From Denitrobacterium sp024691475 (GTDB lineage Bacteria; Actinomycetota; Coriobacteriia; Coriobacteriales; Eggerthellaceae), in the NCBI GenBank assembly GCA_024691475.1, contig JAILNP010000159.1:1-10676 (forward strand): a stretch of 10,676 nucleotides of DNA, in the 5' to 3' direction. The notes beneath the pieces were generated by a model. The model did not search any database and was not told the DNA's origin. It saw nothing but the letters and a program-made list of their open reading frames with translations. Below, one piece after another: positions 1 to 5,438 of the stretch (position 1 is the first letter of the stretch; every line of letters starts with the position of its first letter). Both the position numbers and the translations under genes were made by a program.

Positions 1-670
1 ACTTGCTGAGCACCGAGCGCCCGAAGGCCCACAGCGTTGCGGCGATTTCGATAGCAGAGCCCATGTACACCTGCACGGACGTACGATCGATGTAGGCGAA
101 CTCGGTTGCCGTGCGTACGATATTGCGAGGGCCACGCACGGTAACGGTTCCCGCGGCAGTTCGCACGAACGCGGGGTGCGTGCTCTGGTCGGTTTTCTCG
201 GGCAGCTTGGTGGCGTCGGTTTCTACCAGGAACGAAGAGCCACCTGCGGGCATGGTTTCCTGAATGCGCGCAAGCTTGGCGTTCTCTCGAATGGCATACA
301 GGGCCATACCGCGGCCATGAATGCCCCACGTATCCATGTGCACCGTGTCGAGCTTACTGGTAACGCGGGCTTCGAAGATGCGCTCGCGCATGTGATCGGG
401 TACGCCATCGCCATCGTCGAGCATAACCAGGCGACGCGTATTACCCTCGCGGCCCGTAGCCAGATAGATGCTATGCGCATGGGCGTCGCGCGCATTGCGC
501 AGCATCTCGATGACGATGTCCTCCACGCTGCGAACGTCGTGCTTTGCCTGACGGCGTTCGGCTTCCGCGCTACGTAAACGGACGAAGCCATCCCCGAAGT
601 CGTCTTCGACTCGGAGATGGCTTTCGCCCGTTACTGATTCAACGAATTGAGCGAGGTCTTCGGAAGACAT
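1..670 (-). CDS. GHKL/Bergerat-fold ATPase domain protein, 3' end outside window
   Basis: Starting at the ATG at 670, the minus strand is open to the window edge for 223 codons without a stop, so the gene is cut off at its C-terminus. The N-terminal part has the ATP-binding boxes of the GHKL (gyrase/Hsp90/histidine kinase/MutL) fold: an N-box E55-M-L-R-N59-A-R-D62-A, a G1 box D85-D-G87-D-G89-V-P, and a G2-like G116-I-H-G119-R-G121-M-A-L preceded by T104-S-K. Only about 50 residues precede the N-box, with no visible His-phosphoacceptor helix pair or membrane segment, so it looks more like a MutL/Hsp90-type ATPase than a sensor kinase. The substrate or partner cannot be told from the sequence. 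The start lies 1 nt after the rny stop (TAG-C-ATG) with no clear Shine-Dalgarno, so translational coupling to rny is likely. The protein family beyond the ATPase fold is not recognised. Confidence 0.82.
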   Translation of the reverse strand, partial: MSSEDLAQFVESVTGESHLRVEDDFGDGFVRLRSAEAERRQAKHDVRSVEDIVIEMLRNARDAHAHSIYLATGREGNTRRLVMLDDGDGVPDHMRERIFEARVTSKLDTVHMDTWGIHGRGMALYAIRENAKLARIQETMPAGGSSFLVETDATKLPEKTDQSTHPAFVRTAAGTVTVRGPRNIVRTATEFAYIDRTSVQVYMGSAIEIAATLWAFGRSVLSK

Positions 671-671
671 G

Positions 672-2243
672 CTACTTGGCGATGCCGATTGCACGGCTTT
701 CGCGGATAACGACTACCTTGACCTGGCCGGGATATTGCATCTCGTTTTCGATCTGCTGCGCGATGTCATGCGCGAGGACCGTGGTGGTTGCCTCGTCGAC
801 GACCTCGGGCTCAACCATGACGCGAAGTTCGCGGCCAGCCTGGATGGCGTAGGTACGCTCGACGCCCTTATGAGCATTGGCGATTTCCTCGAGCTTTTCC
901 AGGCGCTTGACGTAGGCGTCGAGGGTTTCCTTGCGCGCGCCGGGACGTGCAGCGGAAACGGCATCGGCAGCCTGGACGAGCACGTCGAGAACGCTATTGG
1001 GCTCGACGTCGTTGTGATGAGCCTCGATGGCATGCACGATTTCGGGCTTTTCGCCGAAACGACGGGCGAGATCGGCACCGATGACGGCGTGGCTACCGTC
1101 GACTTCGCGGTCGATGGCCTTGCCGATGTCATGCAGCAAGCCAGCACGCTTGGCAATGATGGGATCCAAGCCCAGCTCGGAAGCCATGACGCCGGAAAGG
1201 TAGGCAACTTCAAGACTGTGGTCGAGCACATTTTGGCCATAGCTCGTGCGGTACAGCAGACGACCAAGCGTATGAACCAGCTCGGGATGCAGGTCGTGCA
1301 TGCCCGTATCGAAGGCAGCCTGTTCGCCCGCTTCGTCAATCTTCTGGTTTACGAGCTTTTCGGCCTTCTTGTACATTTCCTCGATGCGCGCGGGATGAAT
1401 GCGACCGTCGGCGATGAGGTTTTCCATGGTCACGCGACCGATTTCGCGGCGTACCGGGTCGAAGCAGCTAATCGTAACGCACTCGGGAGTGTCGTCGATG
1501 ATGAGGTTGGTACCCGTGAGCTGCTCGAACGAACGGATGTTGCGACCCTCGCGGCCGATGATGCGGCCCTTCATGTCGTCGCTGGGAATGTGAATGGCCG
1601 AAACGGTGATTTCGGACGTGTGGTCGGCGGCAACGCGCTGAATGGCGATGCTCAGGATCTCGCGCGACTTCTTGTCGGATTCCGCCTTGGCGCGGGTTTC
1701 GGCCTCGCGGATGATGGCGGCAGATTCGTGCGCCACCTCGTCCTTCAGGTTATCGAGCAGTTCCGTCTTCGCCTCGTCGGACGTCATGCCGGCAACCTTT
1801 TCGAGCTGACGGTTGATTTCCAGATGCTCTTCTTCCACCTCGGCACGACGATGCTCGAGCTGCTTTTCGCTTTCGCGAAGATCGCGGGAACGCTTGTCGA
1901 CCTGGCCCTGCATGCTGGAAATCTGATGCTCACGCGCATCGAGCGAATCGCTGCGATGATCGAGCGACTTCTCGCGCTGATTCAGGCGATCTTCCTGAGA
2001 GCGCACGTCCTTCAGACGCTCAGAGCGTTCGGCTTCGATGGACTGGCGCATTTCGAGCGCCTTATCCTTGGCCTCAACTTCGGCTTCGCGGCGAAGCGTA
2101 TCGGCTTGCTTGCGAGCGCTTTCGATGAGCGATTGAGCTTCCTGGGCTGTCTGCTTCTGCTTCGAGGAATTCAATGCGCTAACGGCGACGAAGGCGATAA
2201 CAGCGCCAACAGCAACGCCGACAACAGCAAAGATTATTTCCAT
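672..2243 (-). CDS. rny: Ribonuclease Y, membrane-anchored endoribonuclease
   Basis: Rny is a 523-residue endoribonuclease that initiates mRNA decay at the membrane; about 520 residues is usual for the family. Residues 3-23 form a single N-terminal membrane anchor. Residues about 27-205 are a long charged coiled coil. A KH RNA-binding domain follows (about 211-275) with G226-R-I-I-G-R-E-G-R-N. The HD phosphohydrolase domain has H342 in DHSLEVA, the H371-D372 pair in LLHDIGKA, H385, H402, H409/H410 and D427 in AADAVSAARPGAR, as expected for a metal-dependent RNase Y. I chose the ATG at 2243 because AAGGGGAG lies 5 nt upstream and the protein then begins directly with the anchor. A GTG at 2336 would add 31 hydrophilic residues encoded across a terminator hairpin and is unlikely. 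The gene is separated from recX by a 241-bp leader and is followed 1 nt later by the ATPase gene. Confidence 0.98.
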   Translation of the reverse strand: MEIIFAVVGVAVGAVIAFVAVSALNSSKQKQTAQEAQSLIESARKQADTLRREAEVEAKDKALEMRQSIEAERSERLKDVRSQEDRLNQREKSLDHRSDSLDAREHQISSMQGQVDKRSRDLRESEKQLEHRRAEVEEEHLEINRQLEKVAGMTSDEAKTELLDNLKDEVAHESAAIIREAETRAKAESDKKSREILSIAIQRVAADHTSEITVSAIHIPSDDMKGRIIGREGRNIRSFEQLTGTNLIIDDTPECVTISCFDPVRREIGRVTMENLIADGRIHPARIEEMYKKAEKLVNQKIDEAGEQAAFDTGMHDLHPELVHTLGRLLYRTSYGQNVLDHSLEVAYLSGVMASELGLDPIIAKRAGLLHDIGKAIDREVDGSHAVIGADLARRFGEKPEIVHAIEAHHNDVEPNSVLDVLVQAADAVSAARPGARKETLDAYVKRLEKLEEIANAHKGVERTYAIQAGRELRVMVEPEVVDEATTTVLAHDIAQQIENEMQYPGQVKVVVIRESRAIGIAK

Positions 2244-2287
2244 CGGACTCCCCTTCCTGGTAATCCTGTTTTGTGTTTCAAGTGCAT

Positions 2288-2311
2288 AAAAAAGCCAGTG
2301 ATTACACTGGC
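2288..2311 (-). terminator. Intrinsic terminator or attenuator between recX and rny
   Basis: On the minus strand a perfect 7-bp stem GCCAGTG / CACTGGC with a 4-nt TAAT loop is followed at once by six T residues (2293-2288). This is a canonical Rho-independent terminator for leftward transcription. It would end the recA-recX message. It lies only 44 nt before the rny ATG, and I see no convincing promoter in those 44 nt, so it may instead act as a conditional terminator inside the rny leader. Confidence 0.85.
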
Positions 2312-2322
2312 ATGAGATTGCA

Positions 2323-2339
2323 CGGGTGTAAGGCACCCG
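2323..2339 (-). promoter_or_regulatory. Leader hairpin upstream of the rny terminator
   Basis: The minus strand has a perfect 6-bp stem CGGGTG / CACCCG around a 5-nt loop CCTTA, 11 nt before the terminator hairpin and without a T-run of its own. Its loop and 3' arm contain TTACAC, the exact complement of GTGTAA in the 5' arm and loop of the terminator, so the two hairpins could exchange partners. That role is inferred. Confidence 0.5.
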
Positions 2340-2343
2340 ACTC

Positions 2344-2365
2344 TATATATTGAATTGTATATATA
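2344..2365. promoter_or_regulatory. AT-rich dyad, possible rny promoter or operator
   Basis: This 22-bp segment is almost wholly A/T in an otherwise GC-rich window. Seven outer base pairs (TATATAT / ATATATA) and the central AATT are symmetric, with mismatches at two positions per half. On the minus strand it contains TACAAT (2359-2354) and TATATA (2349-2344), either of which could serve as a -10 element. No good -35 is found at 16-18 bp from them, so a promoter call is tentative; an operator for an unknown regulator is equally possible. Confidence 0.35.
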
Positions 2366-2383
2366 AAACACCTTTTCAGGTAT
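2365..2383 (-). terminator. Weak candidate terminator downstream of recX
   Basis: On the minus strand ATACCT pairs with AGGTGT (6 bp including one U-G pair) across a GAAA tetraloop, followed by TTT and then alternating A/T. The stem is short and only half G/C, so termination would be inefficient. It may be a first, leaky stop for the recA-recX transcript ahead of the stronger terminator near rny. Confidence 0.3.
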
Positions 2384-2484
2384 GCTTTCTCATGCTCTTC
2401 TACTATAGGCGTTGCAGCGAAGATAACACGCGGGAATTGCGAAAATAATGGCAAAAGCCACGAAAGTTTCCGCGGGTGTGCCAT

Positions 2485-3057
2485 TTAATCACGCGATTCG
2501 AACCATTCCCTTGTAGCGCGTGAAGCAACGGAAGGCGCGTAGCCCTTTGCGATAAGCTTACGGTACGCACCGCCCCAGACATCCTTACAGCGCGGTTCAT
2601 GCTTAAGCAGAAAAGCCACCGCCCGCTGGGTTTGCTCGTCTTCGGAAAGCCCGTAGGAGGCACCTTCGTCTTCGAAAAACGGCGCAGGGTCGATGCCGAA
2701 TTTACGCTGCAATTCACGCTCGATGGCAACGCGACCCTTGCCCATGGAAACGCGTGAGCGAATGTACGCCTCAGCGAAACGCGAATCACTTACCAACCCG
2801 CAGGCTACGGCACGTTCGACAGCGGATTGAGATTCCTCTTGCGTATACCCAGCACGCACAAGACGTTCGAGCAATTCGTGCTGCGACCTGTCGCGCTGGG
2901 CACAGAGGCGAATAATGCGATCGAAGGGTGGCGTGGAGGGGCGTTCCACACCCGATGCGTGCGCTTCCGAGTTTGAGCGACGCGAACGACGCCGCTTAGG
3001 CACGCTTGGCTCGGGATCGAAAGAGGATACGGCCCTACCCCGCCCTTCGGAGTTCAT
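2485..3057 (-). CDS. recX: RecX regulatory protein, RecA modulator
   Basis: RecX binds RecA filaments and modulates, usually inhibits, strand exchange and co-protease activity. The protein has 190 residues. Residues 1-45 are a basic, Ser/Pro-rich extension (with KRRRSRR at 21-27) not needed for the fold. The RecX helical repeats occupy about 46-188, with the family signature G87-L-V-S-D-S-R-F-A-E-A-Y followed by R100-S-R, G106-K-G and a conserved I112..L116..K119-F-G-I stretch. The ATG is 6 nt after the recA stop (TAG-CATCTC-ATG), and no Shine-Dalgarno is visible, so translation probably depends on ribosomes finishing recA. Position and spacing place it in the SOS-controlled recA transcript. 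Assignment rests on motif and synteny together; the N-terminal 45 residues could in principle be shorter, but I see no better internal start. Confidence 0.93.
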   Translation of the reverse strand: MNSEGRGRAVSSFDPEPSVPKRRRSRRSNSEAHASGVERPSTPPFDRIIRLCAQRDRSQHELLERLVRAGYTQEESQSAVERAVACGLVSDSRFAEAYIRSRVSMGKGRVAIERELQRKFGIDPAPFFEDEGASYGLSEDEQTQRAVAFLLKHEPRCKDVWGGAYRKLIAKGYAPSVASRATREWFESRD

Positions 3058-3063
3058 GAGATG

Positions 3064-4128
3064 CTACTTACGCTTTGCCGGTTTCGGATCGGGCGTGACT
3101 TCGGTGGCCTTTGTCTCTTCGGCAGAGGGAAGCACCATGTCGTACTCTTCACGCACCTTCGATTCCAGCTCGTCGCGCAGATCGGGGTTTTCCTCGAGTG
3201 TGCGCTTAGCCGCTTCGCGACCCTGCCCAAGGCGTTCTTCGCCGTAGGTGTACCAAGCGCCACTCTTCTTCACCAGGCCACACTCGACAGCCATGTCGAG
3301 GATGCAGCCCGTCTTGGAGATACCCAAGCCATAAACGAGATCGAATTCAGCCTGGCGGAACGGAGGGGCCACCTTGTTCTTCACGACCTTTGCACGCACG
3401 CGGTTACCCACCGTTTCGCCGTTGATCTTCACGTAGTCGCAGCGACGAACTTCGATGCGTACGCTGCTGAAGAACTTCAGCGCGCGGCCGCCCGTGGTGG
3501 TTTCGGGATTGCCAAACATAACGCCGATCTTCTCACGCAGCTGGTTGATGAAGATGCAGGTAGTATTCGAGCGAGACAGCGAACCGGCAAGCTTGCGCAG
3601 AGCCTGGCTCATGAGGCGCGCCTGCAAGCCAACCGTGGTATCGCCGATTTCGCCTTCGATTTCGGCGCGGGGAACCAGGGCGGCAACGGAGTCGACGACT
3701 ACAGCATCGATAGCGCCACTGCGTACGAGCATGTCGCAGATTTCAAGAGCCTGTTCGCCCGTGTCGGGCTGGCTGATGAGAACGTCGTCGATATCGACGC
3801 CCAAGCGAGCCGCATATACGGGATCGAGCGCATGTTCGGCGTCGATAAAGGCGACGACGCCGCCCTGCGCCTGCGCTTCCGCCAAGATGTGCAGCGCGAG
3901 CGTGGTCTTACCGCCCGATTCGGGGCCGTAAATTTCGACGATACGGCCACGCGGTACACCTCCAATACCCAAGGCGGCATCGAGCGGAAGGGCGCCCGTG
4001 GGAATGACGCCAATATCGAGGTTGTGACCGCCCTCGCCCAGCTTCATGATGGAACCGCGACCAAACTTCTGCTCTATCTGGTCGGTTGTGAGTTTAAGGA
4101 TTTGTTCTTTGCTCTGACTCTGGGCCAT
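3064..4128 (-). CDS. recA: RecA recombinase
   Basis: RecA coats single-stranded DNA, catalyses homologous pairing and strand exchange, and triggers LexA self-cleavage in the SOS response. The protein is 354 residues, normal for the family. Visible motifs: N-terminal polymerisation helix (about 6-25), Walker A G68-P-E-S-G-G-K74-T-T, catalytic E98 in DAEHALDP, Walker B V143-V-V-D-S, Q196 in FINQLREKIG, loop L2 with F205-G-N-P-E-T-T-T-G-G, and the C-terminal domain ending in a basic PKPAKRK tail. Walker A has Gly72 where most bacterial RecAs have Ser (GPESSGKT); the P-loop pattern GxxxxGKT is kept, so activity is expected. The ATG at 4128 is preceded by GAGGAG 3 nt upstream. The gene has its own promoter with a LexA box and is followed 6 nt later by recX. 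Confidence 0.99.
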   Translation of the reverse strand: MAQSQSKEQILKLTTDQIEQKFGRGSIMKLGEGGHNLDIGVIPTGALPLDAALGIGGVPRGRIVEIYGPESGGKTTLALHILAEAQAQGGVVAFIDAEHALDPVYAARLGVDIDDVLISQPDTGEQALEICDMLVRSGAIDAVVVDSVAALVPRAEIEGEIGDTTVGLQARLMSQALRKLAGSLSRSNTTCIFINQLREKIGVMFGNPETTTGGRALKFFSSVRIEVRRCDYVKINGETVGNRVRAKVVKNKVAPPFRQAEFDLVYGLGISKTGCILDMAVECGLVKKSGAWYTYGEERLGQGREAAKRTLEENPDLRDELESKVREEYDMVLPSAEETKATEVTPDPKPAKRK

Positions 4129-4158
4129 GTTCTCCTCGATTCTGTACGGATTAGCCTA

Positions 4159-4186
4159 ATTATACGAACATTTGTTTGCTCGTCAA
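4159..4186 (-). promoter_or_regulatory. recA promoter, near-consensus -35 and -10
   Basis: On the minus strand TTGACG (4186-4181) and a perfect TATAAT (4164-4159) are separated by 16 bp, close to the ideal vegetative promoter. Transcription should start near 4152, giving a leader of about 24 nt with GAGGAG before the recA ATG. The LexA box fills most of the spacer, so repressor binding would block RNA polymerase directly. Confidence 0.9.
4165..4178. promoter_or_regulatory. LexA (SOS) box in the recA promoter spacer
   Basis: CGAACATTTGTTTG matches the Gram-positive LexA pattern GAAC-N4-GTTC except for the final C, and five of the seven half-site base pairs are symmetric. It begins directly next to the -10 hexamer and ends 2 bp before the -35. 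The known biology of recA (SOS-induced) and the exact placement make this call strong. I found no second comparable box elsewhere in the window. Confidence 0.88.
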
Positions 4187-4221
4187 GGACGTACCTTAAG
4201 AATCGAGGAGCGCAGTGACGG

Positions 4222-4242
4222 CGCGACACAAGAAAAGTCGCG
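4222..4242 (-). other. Hairpin downstream of pgsA-cinA, no U-tract
   Basis: On the minus strand a perfect 6-bp stem CGCGAC / GTCGCG encloses a 9-nt T-rich loop, 25 nt after the pgsA-cinA stop. No T-run follows the stem on the minus strand, so it is not a classical intrinsic terminator. It could be a 3' stabilising hairpin, a weak terminator, or chance in GC-rich DNA. Confidence 0.3.
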
Positions 4243-4267
4243 AAATGATTGCGAAAAGCTAGCGCGA

Positions 4268-5437
4268 TTATTCCGAATACGTGGCAAGCGATGCGCGAAC
4301 GAGGCGAAGCGCTTCGTGAACCGTTTGGGCGCGCACGCGTTCGCGGTCGCCCTCGAAGTGATAGAGCTTCGCAAACGTCATATTCGCGTCGGACAAGCCA
4401 ATCCACACGGTGCCCACCGGCTTACCGGGAACTGCGCCGCCAGGGCCCGCGATGCCCGTAACGGCCACGGCGGTATCGACGCCCAACGCCTCGCGCGCGC
4501 CCTTCGCCATCTGGCAGGCAACTTCCTCGCTCACGGCGCCATGCTCGGCAAGCGTAGACTCCAAAACGCCCAGATGGGACTTCTTCACGTCGTTGGAATA
4601 GCTCACGATGCCACCGGCAACCACGGCCGAAGAGCCCGGAATATGCGTGAGTGTGCCGCTGATGAGGCCACCCGTGCAGCTCTCGGCGGTGCCAATAACC
4701 GCATGGCACTCATTGGCCATGCGAACCACCTCGGCAGCAAGCTCCTCGTTGGACTGGCGCGGCTCGGCCAGCTTCGTCTTCACCTGCACGCCCGGACCGG
4801 CCTCAGCACGTACGAACCCGAGAATCTCGCGTGCCTTCACGAAGTAGTCGAGCATGGAGACGATGGTGAGCACTACGGCCACAAGCATAACGAACCAGCT
4901 AAACAGGTACAGGCCATTGCTCAGCACGGAGCCAAGATCGGTAACGGGATGGCTGTCCTTGATGATGAACAATACGATGGCGATGATCTGCGTAACCGTC
5001 TTCGCCTTGCCATACCAGCTAGCCGCAATAACAACGTTCTGGCTCGCAGCAAGCATACGAATACCAGACACAATAAATTCCCTGGCCAAGATAATAAGCG
5101 CAACCCAAGAGGGCAAAACGCCTAGTTCAATAAGAGCCAAAAGAGCCGAAGCGACTAGGATTTTATCGGCAAGAGGATCCATGAACTTGCCAAGCGTGGT
5201 TACTTCGTTGCGACTACGCGCCAGATGGCCATCGATGGAATCAGTTGCGGCAATGGCGATGAACACGCCAGCAGCCACCCATGGCTTCCACACGGCGGCA
5301 TCGGCCCATTGCGGGAACCATTCAGGCCACGGGCTGATGATGGCGATGACGAAGAAGGGAATAAGAAGAATGCGAGCCAGCGTTACCTTGTTGGCTGGAG
5401 TCCAGAGCTTTTCGCGCTGCGAAGCTGTCTGAGACAT
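4268..5437 (-). CDS. pgsA: PgsA phosphatidylglycerophosphate synthase fused to CinA C-terminal (PncC) domain
   Basis: A single 389-residue ORF joins two enzymes. Residues about 12-205 are a multi-pass CDP-alcohol phosphatidyltransferase with the full signature D66-S-I-D69-G70-H-L-A73-R74..G83..D87..D91. PgsA makes phosphatidylglycerophosphate from CDP-diacylglycerol and glycerol-3-phosphate in the membrane. After a linker (about 206-230), residues 231-386 match the CinA C-terminal domain/PncC nicotinamide-nucleotide amidase, with A251-E-S-C-T-G-G, GSSAVVAGGIVSYSN (268-282) and TGIAGPGG (327-334). The CinA N-terminal domain is absent. In related gene orders pgsA and cinA are separate neighbours, so this looks like a fusion of adjacent genes. 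The last membrane segment (about 180-199) should put the amidase on the cytoplasmic side if topology is as in PgsA. The start is 1 nt after the rimO stop (TAG-C-ATG), with GGAGG inside the rimO end. Confidence 0.95.
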   Translation of the reverse strand: MSQTASQREKLWTPANKVTLARILLIPFFVIAIISPWPEWFPQWADAAVWKPWVAAGVFIAIAATDSIDGHLARSRNEVTTLGKFMDPLADKILVASALLALIELGVLPSWVALIILAREFIVSGIRMLAASQNVVIAASWYGKAKTVTQIIAIVLFIIKDSHPVTDLGSVLSNGLYLFSWFVMLVAVVLTIVSMLDYFVKAREILGFVRAEAGPGVQVKTKLAEPRQSNEELAAEVVRMANECHAVIGTAESCTGGLISGTLTHIPGSSAVVAGGIVSYSNDVKKSHLGVLESTLAEHGAVSEEVACQMAKGAREALGVDTAVAVTGIAGPGGAVPGKPVGTVWIGLSDANMTFAKLYHFEGDRERVRAQTVHEALRLVRASLATYSE

Positions 5438-5438
5438 G

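Larger units (their letters stand above)
4132..4210. repeat. Long inverted repeat bracketing the recA promoter and containing its SD
   Basis: CTCCTCGATTCT at 4132-4143 and AGAATCGAGGAG at 4199-4210 are perfect 12-bp inverted repeats. Just inside, GTACG (4144-4148) and CGTAC (4190-4194) add five further pairs after a 4-nt bulge (4195-4198). The recA-proximal arm includes the recA Shine-Dalgarno GAGGAG (4137-4132 on the minus strand). The distal arm is upstream of the -35, so it is absent from RNA started at the recA promoter but present in RNA reading through from pgsA-cinA. Confidence 0.9.

Noticed and set aside
223..591. 122-codon minus-strand frame in the left end of the window
   Set aside because: It is out of frame with the ATPase gene that shows N, G1 and G2 boxes over the same bases; its own translation has no recognisable motif.
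669..2315. 548-codon plus-strand open frame antisense to rny
   Set aside because: It mirrors rny codon for codon, has no recognisable domain, and rny has every expected motif on the other strand. Long antisense frames are expected with this GC-rich codon use.
2244..2336. 31-residue N-terminal extension of RNase Y from a GTG at 2336
   Set aside because: It would place a hydrophilic segment before the membrane anchor and be translated across a terminator hairpin; the ATG at 2243 has a strong SD and gives the usual length.
2495..2504. GGTTCGAATC on the minus strand, resembling the T-loop of a tRNA
   Set aside because: It encodes WFES at the end of RecX; the flanking 5-nt segments (AATGG and CGCGT) do not pair as a T-stem and no acceptor stem or anticodon arm is found.
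3061..4218. 385-codon plus-strand open frame antisense to recA
   Set aside because: It is the shadow of recA and crosses the recA promoter; no domain is recognisable and there is no RBS or promoter of its own.
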